DNA of 64,000 nucleotides from Gyromitra esculenta (lineage: Eukaryota; Ascomycota; Pezizomycetes; Pezizales; Discinaceae): the NCBI GenBank assembly GCA_038503075.1, contig JBCAML010000023.1:186001-250000 (forward strand), read 5' to 3'. A program made the translations under genes and the position numbers. The notes under the pieces are model-generated. The model worked only from the letters and a program-made list of their open reading frames with translations, was not told where the DNA came from and made no database searches. Numbering within the stretch: position 1 is the stretch's first letter; the number at the start of each line of letters is the position of its first letter. This document shows, piece after piece, positions 24,430-35,308 of the stretch.

Positions 24430-25300
24430 GCTAGCACTTAAGAACGGCGAACAACAATCCAAGGAAATTACACTGGCGATTGTACCGAGAAAAATGGTTA
24501 TCTATTCTATCGACAAAAGCTTTATATCCCCGATCACGACCCCCTCCGCATTCTTATTTTGCAAAGATATCATGACGCTCCCTCCGCTGGCCACCCAGGA
24601 CGTGAAAAGTCCTTTGAACTAATCTCTAGACACTTTTACTGGCCTAAAATGAGAGAGTACATTGGACGATACACTCGAAATTGCCATACATGTCGACGAG
24701 CGAAGCCCAATACCCTCGGCACCCACGGCGTCCTTAAGCCCCTCCCAATTCCCAACCGCCCCTGGGAAGAGCTATCGATGGACTTTGTTACCGGTCTCCC
24801 TAAATCCAATGGTTTTGATGCAATAATGGTTATAGTGGATAGATTGTCAAAAATGCGACACTTAATCCCCTGCAATACTACCGTTAATGCTGAACAAACG
24901 GCAGAACTTTACCTCCAGAACGTTTGGAAACTCCATGGACTACCGTCCCATATCACTTCCGATAGAGGGACACAGTTTACTGCGAAATTCTGGAAACATC
25001 TCTGTCAACGCCTGAATATTTCCGCTCGCATGTCGACATCCTTCCACCCAGAAACGGACGGCCAAACCGAACGTCTTAATGCTGTTATGGAACAGTATCT
25101 TCGCTGTTATGTTTCGTACCAACAAGACGACTGGGTCAAGTGGTTACCAATTGCCGAGTTCATTGCTAATAACCGTAGTCGTGAAGACAAGAGCTGTTCT
25201 TCGCCAACTACGGTTACCATCCCCGTTTTGATACCTCGATCATCTCTAATGACCAATCCCCGCAAACCCTCGACGCCACCTATTTGCTTCTAAAATGGAA
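24430..25300 (+). pseudogene. Retrotransposon integrase
   Basis: The longest intact piece of pol (frame from 24559). It has an HHCC zinc-binding N-terminus (HPGREKSFELISRHFYWPKM...CHTCRRAK). The core has MDFVTGLPKS (first Asp), HITSDRGTQF (second Asp) and FHPETDGQTERLNAVMEQYL (Glu). The catalytic D,D-35-E set is complete. The frame is lost after about 25190, so the C-terminal part is shifted. Confidence 0.9.
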
Positions 25301-25617
25301 GAACTTAGAGACTTTCTTGAACCCATGAGAACGGCACAAGATATTTTCGAGTCCAGTCTAATCGACATCGTATCCCCGCTTCATTTAAGGTCAATGACCG
25401 TGTCTTCATATCCATGAAGAACATGAGGACGACTAGAAATTCAAGGAAATGGAGTGGCTTCTTCCCTAAACGAATAATCTCAAGACACGCCATGAAATAG
25501 ACTTGCCATTGTCATTTAAATATCACCCGGTATTTCACGTTTCACTAATCAAAGCCGCTCCCACTGATCCACTCCCGCCAAATTATTCCACCACCTCCAC
25601 CCGTTCAAGAAACGACC

Positions 25618-25777
25618 ACTGAATATCTTGTCGGCGTATACGATTCCCGTATCTATCGATGAAAGCTCCAATATCTGGTCGAATGGACAGATGATACGCA
25701 TTGCCTACGTGAACCTGCGGAATATCACGAAGAAACGAAAGCAGTAGACGCGTTTCACCAAAGATATCCAAGCAGTA
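25618..25777 (+). pseudogene. Chromodomain of the retrotransposon
   Basis: Reads EYLVGVYDSRIYR, a TGA stop, then LVEWTDDTHCLREPAEYHE...FHQRYPS, the chromodomain pattern at the integrase C-terminus of chromoviruses. These domains steer integration by binding modified histones. The TGA would be CGA (Arg) after a C-to-T change. Confidence 0.75.
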
Positions 25778-25825
25778 AGTTTATGTTTCATAATGTTTCG
25801 CAGAGTTCACACATAAGCTTATGAT

Positions 25826-26206
25826 TTTCACATATTGCTGTTGTTCTTAGCAGATAATGTTGCTTGTCGCGTCGTCATTATTGATCGTTCTATATGTTTC
25901 CTTTTCCTTTACAACGAAATCATACGTTCATCAAAGGCCGTGATAACGTATATGTCGCTGATTTCCCTCTTATTCAGACTTTTTCTTCTTTCCTTAAGAA
26001 CGTCTTCTATCGTACACTCTTGTATTCTACCAATACAAACCCTGCTACACGTATAACCTTACGCTGTCGCCATCCTCGAGTCCTCTATACTCGAACACTT
26101 CGTAGCTCGCGAACTTCGTAAAACACTCTCGTCGCTAGCTTTATTCTTCAAGAAGATCGCTTATCTCGTGATACCCGAGAAATGAGATAAACCTCGCCCC
26201 TTGAGA
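25826..26206 (+). repeat. 3' LTR of the chromovirus
   Basis: 381 bp, from 'tttcacatattgctg' to 'cgccccttgaga', followed directly by the CAATC target duplication. It is 27 bp shorter than the 5' LTR and has lost the TATA motif region ('gtatatgtcgctgatttccc' instead). Confidence 0.85.
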
Positions 26207-26387
26207 CAATCCCGTAAGGGCTCCTAAAATCGTCCCTCGTGGATTCCCATCCCGTACGGACTTCTATCCCGCAGGGTTCCTGAGACAAAACTAACATGAG
26301 CCTATAGTGTTATCCTACATCACTAGGTTGGGCGGATATGAGCTTCTTGCTCATTACACCTACGTTAAAGGGAGATGACTAGTAGGA

Positions 26388-26715
26388 TCTCAAGGTTGAG
26401 TTCCTCGCTAAGCCCTTCTGTATCCCAGAAGGTGAGCAGAGCTACTTAAGCGAGGTATCAACACGTTTCGAAGAGTGCGATGTTTCTACAGTGCTCTACG
26501 CGGCCTATCTCGAGCATTTGGCATGTGCAGAATAAGAACAAAGAACAGCGAGTTCTCGGCGTAGAACCAAAGTTATATTGAATAAAACACCGTAGAAGGT
26601 AAACGAGAACGTTGCTTAAGGAAAGAAGAAGAAAACAACAACAACGACTAAAATCCACCCCTTATATACCCTGCTTTCCTTCCTTTTATCCATAACCGAA
26701 CATAACCGAAGAACA
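26388..26715 (-). mobile_element. Solo LTR, second Ty3-type family
   Basis: Minus-strand relative of the LTR at 16440-16782: begins 'tctcaaggttgagttcctcg', contains 'cgttgcttaaggaaagaag' and 'cccttatataccctgc', and ends near 'cataaccgaacataaccg'. Borders are approximate. Confidence 0.6.
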
Positions 26716-27480
26716 AAGACATTATACAAAAGAAACCCATAATCTGCTGCAACCCTTCTAACCGAACCCTAACCCATTACCTGACTTCATCCGTGAAATA
26801 GGAACAATAGGCTCAACTATCCAATTCCCTTGTTTCTTGAGTGGAGAACTTAGCATTATCGTTTACATAGCCACGGCAAAAGGATCCGAAAACACATATA
26901 CATATGTATGTTTACTCAAGTTTCTAGCAGAGCTTCCTACAACTTCTTTGGGAAACCTTGCCTAAGACAAACACAGCATGCTACTATTCTGCTTCTCTGG
27001 AGTAATAAGTTTAGAGGGAAAATTTAACAGACACATATTTTATTACTACGGCCGACTCTCGATCAAGTTGGAAATCGGCGATATGGGTATATGTTGTGAA
27101 GTGCTTAAAATTACTATATTTAGGTAGCAGAAACTAGAAGAGCTTATGGTAGGCGCATATATAACGAGGTAAATAGTTGCGCTGTATCCATTTGATGTAT
27201 ATATTTAGATAATTCATGTGTTAATTCTGAACAAGGCAAAGAGTTCGCAATGCCCCGTTTCATGGTTTGTGGTTCATGCATGCTCATGCCGACAAAGCGA
27301 GGTAGAAACTCGCGCGCTATTTCCTGCGATGAGCTTACGCATGAGCCCTTAGGCGCTCGTCTTGAACAAGGATACAAGAAACACGACACAAAGCAATGAC
27401 GCGTGATACAGATTAAACGAAGTAATATGAGGCCGAAATAAGATTGGGCGCTGGAACAATGATGCCGGAAGCAGGAATAT
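26716..27480. other. No gene recognised
   Basis: Unassigned. At about 27067-27085 'ttggaaatcggcgatatggg' resembles one end of the TACTCATGTCG MITE families. Open frames are short. Confidence 0.45.
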
Positions 27481-27730
27481 ATCTCTCAAAGAAAGGAGGC
27501 GAAGTGCATGTCCAAGGGCTTATCGGACAACAGAAACAAGAAACAGGATACAAGGCAAATGACACATGATACGTAGCGGATAGACCAATACGATACCGTA
27601 AATAAACCTGACAAAGCGTCTAGATGCTTGACAGACACGGGAATAGTGGTGCCGGAAGGAGGCGAAGTGCATGTCCAAGGGCTTATCGGACACAAGAAAC
27701 TAGATACAAGGTTAACGGCATGTGGTACAT
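27480..27730 (+). repeat. Dispersed tandem repeat array A
   Basis: Two diverged units of about 170 bp, each with 'ggaggcgaagtgcatgtcca' followed by 'agggcttatcgga' and 'gatacaagg'. The same words recur at 41930-42470, so this is a scattered satellite-like family. Confidence 0.6.
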
Positions 27731-28440
27731 CAAGGATTATGCCAGTTTTTCGTGTTTGTGTTATTCTGAATAGAGGGAAAAAAGCCATTTCTGGGAGAAA
27801 CGGAGCTCAGCCATCTCCATTATATTACGCGTTTTACAATGTCAGTTGGGTACATAAGATGGGCTTTGCTCCTCTTTAATTATCCTTTTTCCTACCTCCC
27901 ATCGCCGCTTTCTTCAAAGACAATTATGGTAAGTTTCCCGAGAATGCCTCGCTTAGCAGTGTGGTGACTCATTGGTGACTCATTGGCTATTGCCTCCAGG
28001 CCAACCCTCTCCCCGCTTATCCAGCCTCGCCCTCCCTCCGGGCCAGCACTCTTTCCCCACATACCACCTCGCCTTCCCTCCAGGCCAACCCTCTCTCTCA
28101 TCCTCCCTCTCGACATCTTTCACCCTACTTCGATACACCCTTCACCGACTGGAGCCTATCCGACTTTAGGAAATTCTCGATTGAACACCAACAGAATGGT
28201 TTTCTGCGACAACCGGATACTTCTAGGGAAAAGTTTTGTGGCCGATACGAGTATGGGCTCCATGAGATATCCAAGTGCAAGCTTTCTTGCTGCGCGCAGG
28301 GCCGCGCAGCCCGTGCTTTGGAGATTCTAAAGACGGTGTGTGCTTTTTCTATACTGAGTGAGTGCGTGGTGGGGTTGTGTCTGCTTGATAGCCTCACCAG
28401 TCCATTAGATACCTTTGACTGTTTAGGGGTTATTAGATCT
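27731..28440. other. No gene recognised
   Basis: Contains a C/T-rich stretch (about 27995-28130) with imperfect repeats of 'cctccaggccaaccctctc'. No supported coding structure. Confidence 0.45.
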
Positions 28441-28450
28441 CTGGTCGTCA

Positions 28451-28985
28451 GGTATCCTCGACTGGTATCTGTTCGCTCGGTGTGTGTGAGACCGCCGTTC
28501 GCCAGCTACCCTCGACTGGTATCTGTTCGCTCGGTGTGTGTGAGACCGCCGTTCGCCAGCTACCCTCGACTGGTATCTGTTCGCTCGGTGTGTGTGAGAC
28601 CGCCGTTCGCCAGCTACCCTCGACTGGTATCTGTTCGCTCGGTGTGTGTGTGTGTGAGACCGCCGTTCGCCAGCTACCCTCGACTGGTATCTGTTCGCTC
28701 GGTGTGTGTGAGACCGCCGTTCGCCAGCTACCCTCGACTGGTATCTGTTCGCTCGGTGTGTGTGTGTGTGAGACCGCCGTTCGCCAGCTACCCTCGACTG
28801 GTATCTGTTCGCTCGGTGTGTGTGTGAGACCGCCGTTCGCCAGCTACCCTCGACTGGTATCTGTTCGCTCGGTGTGTGTGAGACCGCCGTTCGCCAGCTA
28901 CCCTCGACTGGTATCTGTTCGCTCGGTGTGTGTGAGACCGCCGTTCGCCAGCTACCCTCGACTGGTATCTGTTCGTTTGGTGTGA
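28451..28985. repeat. Minisatellite, 54-bp unit, about 10 copies
   Basis: About ten near-identical copies of a 54-bp unit that contains 'cctcgactggtatctgttcg', 'ctcggtgtgtgtgagaccgc' and 'cgttcgccagcta'. Some units are 56 or 60 bp because the internal GT run is longer. The unit is 18 codons, so open frames persist on both strands. With no start context or introns, I treat these as by-products. Confidence 0.92.
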
Positions 28986-29145
28986 AACAAGTATTTCTTA
29001 TTAGGACTGAGCGAATCAAGCTAATTTCTCGATCTAAATTTATACCAGTTTCACGGACGTGGAAATAAACCGGGCAGACAGCTCAAAACTAAAGCCCCTC
29101 CAACAAGTATTATTACCCCCTCGATCCATATCGGACCTGTGTATC

Positions 29146-30942
29146 ATGGGAACGTCAAAAATGCTCCCTTTACCCACGGATCTCAGATATCTGATAATGC
29201 TGGTAGTCAAACGCATTCTATTGAGCGGGTTTGATCACTCTTTGTCCCTGCGATGAGACTTCCCTTTCTAATGTGGATTTCAGGTCGTATCGCAATCTCC
29301 GCCTCCAAGCGTTACGCCTTTAGAGGCTCACTTCCACAGATCGGTTAGAGATTGTTCAAGTGTTGTTAGCCAAGGGCAAGAAGTAAGTCTTATTTGTTTT
29401 CTCACTTTCTTCGTTTGAAAGGGGATCGTCTCTGATATATATTTGCGTCTAGTTGTGCGATTTCTTTAACACTGGAACTATCTCGAGGTATTTCACATGT
29501 TCTGTCCTTATCAAAATCTGCGCTAGTTTACTAATTGTAATAGTGATGAATATTGTCAAGATTCTACTCGGCCTGCAACTATTAAAGTTGACGCTAGTTT
29601 TGAGGAAGTTATGACGAATTTCCACGCTGCCTATCGCGGCATGAGTCATAAGTTAGAGTTATCTTCCGATAGGAAAGTTGAAGATGTGATTTTTAAAAAT
29701 GCAAGACTTCTGAATGTAGAGGCGCCAGTTCATCTGTGGGTCCTTGATCTTAATGATCGTATTACGAAATCGTGGTTCTCCGAAGCGGAGTGGGAGGAAT
29801 TAGAGCGTCAAAGCCTGGAGCCTCCGCCGCCTTCCGAGATCTTCGCGAGATCAATGGCAAAGTTTGCAACCGTGAGTCATTTACTCCCTTTTATATATGC
29901 GTAAGCTCTCTAATCTTTACTATAGGCAAAAACCGCAGACCAGTTCCGGGATATTGCGGAGGCGCCCTATAGGCAAGATGGTGAGGCGTATGATATGGAA
30001 AAGCATTTCGACGCGTCGTGGGTCAACACGGTTATTATTGAAATGTACTCACTCACTCAGCCCTATATAATTTGGTACGTTCGGGGCTTATATCTGCGAT
30101 TATAGGCTCGATTTGTTTTCCTCTCAGCTACTTACCTGCCCCAATCTGCGGGAGGGCGTCTACGACTCTGCTATCTGGTCTTTTCTTGTCGATAAGTGCA
30201 TGAAGAATATGCCAGATATTGTTTTGCAGCGGTATGCTCTCTTCCTCTTTTTCTGCTGGTTGCACTGTTTCTTATTTCCTCTCTTTCTTATAGAAAGGAG
30301 ATATGGTCTCAAGCTCTTAACTCCTTTCAGGGTAGCAGCAAGTCCAATGCAAAATTTGATGGGGTTGTCATGACCCGTGCCTCTCGTCGCAGGCGTGGTA
30401 GTTGTCGCGAGCATGGTGTGATTGAGGTGTCGAAGGGTAGTATTGCTGTTTCTTCCAAGAAATGGGATTTAGATAGTTCAAAGGTGGTGCGAGGTCTCCT
30501 CGCTATGTTGCACCATCTTCGAACCCTAGTGGATCATAGTACCATTAAGAAGCTCCAGGTTCCTGGATTAGTACATGCGGGTAAGCCCCAACTTTGGCTG
30601 TCTTGAAATGGTAATAATTAATTTGTTCTTGGGTCTAGGCTTAACTACTCAACTCTTTCGAATGAGTTGTTTGGGTGAAAATATTTTTCTTCTAAAGCGG
30701 GGTAGTCCTCAATCTGTTCCTACTACCATTCGCGATATAAGGGATATTTTTCCGTTATTGCTAAGTATTTGGTCGTTCAAGGTATGTATCCGTCTCACCA
30801 ATGATGAGGATTAGTACTGAACGTTACTTAGCAAATGATACGGGGTTGTGCAGATATTGTAGATTTGCAGTATAAGTATGAACCAGAGACTCAGACTCCC
30901 GAGGGATTTTTTGATGTTTTGATGAAAAGTCGGTGCTTCTAG
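29146..30942 (+). CDS. Uncharacterised fungal protein, nine exons
   Basis: A 434-residue soluble protein; exons 29146-29202, 29284-29382, 29453-29487, 29544-29871, 29926-30044, 30106-30231, 30294-30580, 30639-30781 and 30832-30942 join in a single frame through eight GT-AG introns, with no stop. Exon 7 carries KFDGVVMTRASRR...REHGVIEVSKG (residues 275-303), followed by SKKWDLDSSKVVRGLLAMLHHL. From memory this layout (Asp, then E.G..E, then a Lys and an 'LxxMLxxL' helix) recurs in uncharacterised fungal proteins. It loosely resembles a PD-(D/E)XK nuclease core, but the spacing is ExxK rather than ExK. No signal peptide or membrane span. It sits 335 bp upstream of the HNH gene, same strand. The gene is well supported; the function is not known. 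Confidence 0.8.
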
Positions 30943-31204
30943 TGGCTGGTTTATTCCTTTGTTCATTTTTGTCTATCGGTGGTCTCTGGTTTTCTAGGAC
31001 GAGATCGCGCATCTTGTGAGGCACCTCGCTGTTTTCGCAGAACCATCTATTCTATCTGCCTTGTCTTATGATCTTTGGGCTTTTCTATTATTTTAAATAT
31101 TAAGCTTTATTTTTCATACCTTTATTTTATAAATCGCATCTCCACAAGAATACAGCATGCAAGCTGCTTGGTAAGCGTCATCGTTGTGCAGGGTTTGTGC
31201 CCTA

Positions 31205-31220
31205 AAAGCCGCATAAATAC
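31205..31220 (+). promoter_or_regulatory. TATA-like element of the HNH gene
   Basis: 'gccgcataaatacc' lies about 65 bp before the ATG at 31278. Confidence 0.35.
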
Positions 31221-31277
31221 CTTGAGATCACTCCCTCCGGCTCCGAGTGCATTCCCCCAAAACTTCACTCAACAAGC

Positions 31278-32570
31278 ATGGCCCTGCCTTCCATTAGCCC
31301 CCCTCTGTCTTTCGGTGTTCCTGCACCCCATGATATTTTCTTCCCTATATCGCTGCGTGTTCCTTTCGACCTCGAGAGCGCGGCTGAGATGCTATCATCA
31401 AATATGCCTCCTCCGCAGGAGAATGACTCAGACTACAATCGTGCCATTAGGCGTCTTGAGAGCGCTGACATGTGCTCGCATCTTACACCCAGCATGAAAG
31501 CTTCCTTAGTCGCATTGTTAACTGTACTCAATCGAGACTTTGGTTCGGGGATTGGAACCTTTGTCTCCCTCGCCTCCACCGACAGCACATCAAGCGACAC
31601 TATCAAAGATTGGGCCAATACTATCGAAGCTGGCCTTCTAGCCTTCACTGCCCGTAGAGGAAGAGGAACGGCATCCGTTAGTGAAACATCGTCGAAACAA
31701 TCCAAACCCGATGGCTCAAGCACTCGCTCCCAAAAAGTTCGTAATACATGTCTTAGGCGGGATAAGGGGACATGTTATTTAAGCAAGGCTGTAGATGACA
31801 ACGATGTCGCTCACATCATTGCGTTTTCAGTCAAGGGTGCAAGAGCTGTAAACTTCTGGAAATTTGTTTCTCTTTTTCGTGGAGAGGAGGCTACTGAAGC
31901 GTTGAAGACAATGACTCTATATCCGGGCACGGATGATATGGACCGTCTGACAAACGTGTGGTGTTTGGCGACAGGGCCTCATCGCCTCTTTGATAGGGGG
32001 AAATTAGCTATTATTCCGAAGCTTACAGACGAACAGTTCCCCTATAACTCCCAATCGGTTTCGGAGTACCAAGCTGTAGTCGAATTTCCCTTTGGAACCG
32101 AGCGCGTAGGTGTACCTGTGTGGAAGTATGTTAGCGGAGGAGACATGATAGTTGAAAGGGTTCTCAAACCCGGAGATAATGTGACTTTCGCTACCACCGA
32201 CCCTACACGCCTACCACTGCCACACCCTTTGTTGTTTCAACTACACGCGTTAATCTCTCGGATTCTGGCTTTGAAAGCTGCTGCTGGATTTCCAACGATC
32301 CCCGAAGACGCTAGCGATGACTCCTCAGTTGGTTGCCCGATGGAAGCCCCTGTGACCGAGGACTGGTTGGTGAGCCAGCAGACCACCGATAGCAATCGGA
32401 TCCTAAAACGCCCTTTTGATAACAACAACGACGATCTCTCGGAAGCTATACCCGACCACGAACGCCCAAGGAAGATCCAAGTTGTGCTGAACGAGTATGA
32501 GCAAAGAGTGGAGGAGCGACAGCAGCTGTTAAAGAGAAGGATTGTGGGGGGAATTTTGAATATTGGATGA
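31278..32570 (+). CDS. HNH endonuclease-domain protein
   Basis: A single-exon gene for a 430-residue protein. The HNH core lies at about residues 155-255. It reads RNTCLRRDKGTCYLS (Cys-rich start), DVAHIIAFS (first His), then a 45-residue insert, then NVWCLATGPHRLFDRGKLAIIPK (Asn and second His). This is the arrangement of fungal HNH_2-type proteins, metal-dependent nucleases of mostly unknown role. The N-terminal 150 residues are acidic and helical. The C-terminus has a basic stretch (ERPRKIQ) and a helix (EYEQRVEERQQLLKRR). Start chosen: first ATG, context 'aagcATGg'. Intact, unlike the patatin-like gene downstream. The coordinate frame carries no stop over 1.29 kb, so it is likely expressed. 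Confidence 0.85.
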   Translation: MALPSISPPLSFGVPAPHDIFFPISLRVPFDLESAAEMLSSNMPPPQENDSDYNRAIRRLESADMCSHLTPSMKASLVALLTVLNRDFGSGIGTFVSLASTDSTSSDTIKDWANTIEAGLLAFTARRGRGTASVSETSSKQSKPDGSSTRSQKVRNTCLRRDKGTCYLSKAVDDNDVAHIIAFSVKGARAVNFWKFVSLFRGEEATEALKTMTLYPGTDDMDRLTNVWCLATGPHRLFDRGKLAIIPKLTDEQFPYNSQSVSEYQAVVEFPFGTERVGVPVWKYVSGGDMIVERVLKPGDNVTFATTDPTRLPLPHPLLFQLHALISRILALKAAAGFPTIPEDASDDSSVGCPMEAPVTEDWLVSQQTTDSNRILKRPFDNNNDDLSEAIPDHERPRKIQVVLNEYEQRVEERQQLLKRRIVGGILNIG

Positions 32571-33560
32571 ACGTCTACTTTTTCTCACCTGGGCGAAATT
32601 GGGGGTTTTAAGGCTTAGCTATGTTTGATACTGATAGTAATATAAATAGCTACTTAAGTAAATACATTTACCATTACCTTCGGATTCTTGGCGATTCTAA
32701 ATTCGACCACTACCATTACCGCCACGGCGATTGAGCTTTGCTTTGCTAATATTACTGCATTATCACCCTGTATATCAGTCTTGCGATATCCCTTCGTCCG
32801 TAGTGCATTTTCGGCCATAGCAACGGGTGTATTTATGCCGTACTTTTATCTCTCCCAAAGCTAAAAAAAAATTTAAAAATGATAATAAAGTAGGACATGG
32901 GGTTCAACTATCCCAAGAAAATTATATTAAATATTTGAATCTATTGACCAAACTCCAAAGTTGCTAGCAATGAAATTGTAAAGTACCCTAATTAAGCGAC
33001 CTAGGTTTTTTGAACAGCAACCACACCTTTAAAAGTGAATAATACTCCTGTAGAAACTGGTATTACCTTTAAGAAGAGAGGAAGTCTAGGTCAAAAAATA
33101 ATTAGAACTTCAGGGGCACTGGTGGCGGAAAAATGGCCCCGAATGCCCAAACTGCTATGCTGATGCCTTATTCTTACCAAATTTACTAACAAATAATAGC
33201 AAAAACTACTAAAAATCGCTAAAAACAGTCAAAATTACGACTTTTCAACACTGTAAAAGTCAGCCCCAGCAATGGCGCAAAAATTTGTGATTCTAATAAA
33301 AACTTTATTAGCTATTCAATTTATCAGAAAAGAAATTTGAGAATATGGTCGCAACTATTAAAGGAAAAAATTAGAGTTGGAGTTGAGGGTCATTTTCAGG
33401 GCTAAAAATACACTCTCAGAAACACTAACTTAATAAGTAGTAAGCAACTAATTTTAAATTTAGCATGCTAGTCATAAAAAATACATAGTAATAAACCTCT
33501 AGGAAAGATTGTAGATTTATTAAATAGGTTGAAGTGAAGTTAGAGGTTGTCAGTTTTTTT
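32571..33560. other. No gene recognised
   Basis: AT-rich intergenic DNA between the HNH gene and the patatin-like pseudogene. No inverted-repeat element with paired ends was seen. Confidence 0.5.
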
Positions 33561-33600
33561 TGTGGCCTGTACAGGCCAGATACCTCGAGGTTACGGTTGA

Positions 33601-35308
33601 AGGGATAGTTATACAATCAGCCAATGCCTTCTTTGTGGCATTAATTTGCTAGATTTCAAGATTAAGATCAAGCCCCCAACTGCGAGTATTCGTTTATTAA
33701 GCGTGGACGGCGGAGGGATACGCGGGGTAGTCCCCTTGTCGAATCTACTCGAGTTACAAAGGAGGGTGGGCGGTCTCGCCGGCTTCCATTACCCCATTTG
33801 AGAAAATTTTGACTTGGCATGTGGCACAAGCTCAGGCAAGCCTCGATTCGTATATACACTAGAAACCCCTCTAACTAATAACATAGGGGGTTTGATTATT
33901 TTCGGATTGTTCCACAACGGATGGTTGGCAGAGCAGTGCCTAGAAAAATTTGTTGCGCTTTCCACAAGCGCTTTCCGTCCTCGGAATCTTACCCACATCC
34001 TTATTCTGCGCCAAATTCAGGACTTCGTGATCTCATGTCTTGCAGATAGTCGATACAGTGCTACTGATCTAGAGAATGCTTTCAAAGATGCTTTTGGGGC
34101 AGGTACTTTACTCGAATTAACTGAATTAAATTTTGCGACAAAATTTGCTGTAACAGCTACAACAATCGATGATTCTTCACCTTGTATATTTTCTAACTAT
34201 AATGGTGTTGGGGTCCGCTCCCCTGAGTGTGGTATGTGAGGCTCTAGGTCTTGTTAGAATTCTCCATACTGTGCACTAACCCCGGGCTAGGATATAAGAT
34301 CTTGAGGGACAGCTCGAAAAAGATTTCTGTTTGGGAGCGTAAGATCTTGCATTTCACTTTCTGTAGTTAGCGCCATATGCTGATAGTGGTTTTAGGGCTC
34401 GATGCACTTCAGCCGCCCCATGGTTTTTTAAGCCAAAATGTCTGCCAGGCTTGGGGACATTCCAAGATGGGGGGCTTCGGCATAATAATCCAGTTAATAT
34501 CGCCCTTTGGGAGTCGAAAGTAATATGGCAGAGTAAACTGGACACTGTTATATCGATGGGAACCGGTTCATCAAGCTCAAGCTCACCGAGTCCGGCTAAC
34601 CAGCCATCCGGCATTAGAGGAATATGGATTAACGGATTTATCCCTCGCCTCATTCGTTCATTCTTGTCCTCTTTGGATGGCGAAGATACGTGGCAACAGC
34701 TGTGTAACAGATTACCAAGTGGAGAGAAAGATAGATATTTTCATTTTAATATCAAATTTAACAGTAGCGAGCCGGCCATTGACGATGTGGAAAGTATGAA
34801 GTAGCTAATTCAGCAGAGTGGTGCTCAAATTGACTCTGAAAAAGGTGCCTGCGCAGCCGAGTCACTCCTCGCAAAATTATTCTATTTTGAGCTGAAAACA
34901 CTACCCATCTACCATAAAGGGCGATATCAATGCACAGGTCATATATCTTGTCGCCTTGCTGGTAATTCTCAATCAACACTGCTCACTCAACTATCTCGAG
35001 ATTCAGCGCATTTTCTCTTAAACGGAAGGCCAATTACAGGAGCATTACAGTCACCGTATTCTACGGTATACCAGGAAGACGTCATATTCACCGTAAAAGA
35101 TTTGACGGAAGAGGTTTCCATGTCTTTGGGAAGCGTACGCATCGGGCCACAAAGCATAAGTGGTTTCCCGACCTCGATGGGATCTTTGATTGATGCCCAA
35201 GGCTTGGGCTCTGTGTTTGGAACTACTAATCACTCGAAACGGAAACACTTGAAAACAAATTCCTCTGTGGATAATGGATCACCAAAACGGCAACGCGCCA
35301 TTGTATAG
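33601..35308 (+). pseudogene. Patatin-like phospholipase, two in-frame stops
   Basis: Remnant of a patatin-family lipid acyl hydrolase. Exons 33601-33835, 33887-34231 and 34371-35308 join in one frame. Motifs: LLSVDGGGIRGVVPL (oxyanion loop), GTSSGGLIIFGLF (GxSxG nucleophile Ser) and FQDGGLRHNNP (catalytic Asp), then ISMGTG. A Cys pair (QCLLCG) precedes the domain. The first intron (51 nt) has a GC-AG border (CAG|GCAAGC ... CTAACTAATAACATAG) and falls inside the nucleophile motif. Breaks: TGA at 33799-33801 and TAG at 34802-34804, plus an upstream TGA at 33598, which leaves the true N-terminus uncertain. About 170 C-terminal residues after the TAG remain open, so decay is recent. The C-terminus has a basic KRKHLK...KRQR stretch. 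Patatin-like genes are frequent Starship cargo. That family association is known; membership here is inference. Confidence 0.85.

Larger units (their letters stand above)
20605..26206 (+). mobile_element. Ty3/gypsy chromovirus, full length but inactivated
   Basis: A 5.6-kb LTR retrotransposon bounded by LTRs at 20605-21012 and 25826-26206, with a perfect 5-bp target duplication CAATC (20600-20604 and 26207-26211). The internal order is gag, protease, reverse transcriptase/RNase H, integrase, chromodomain, which is the Ty3/gypsy order. Every coding domain is interrupted by frameshifts or stops, so the element cannot be autonomous. The two LTRs differ by many substitutions and indels, indicating an old insertion. 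At least four solo LTRs of the same family lie in this window. Confidence 0.92.

Noticed and set aside
28318..29068. Long open frames on both strands over the minisatellite
   Set aside because: They follow from an 18-codon repeat unit without stops. No start context, introns or composition typical of a gene.
30075..30105. A 31-nt intron ending exon 5 of the nine-exon gene
   Set aside because: Too short; the donor at 30045 gives a 61-nt intron and keeps the frame.
34790..34815. A very short intron that would remove the TAG at 34802
   Set aside because: A gt...ag pair here would make an intron of only about 20 nt, below any plausible size, so the stop is treated as real.
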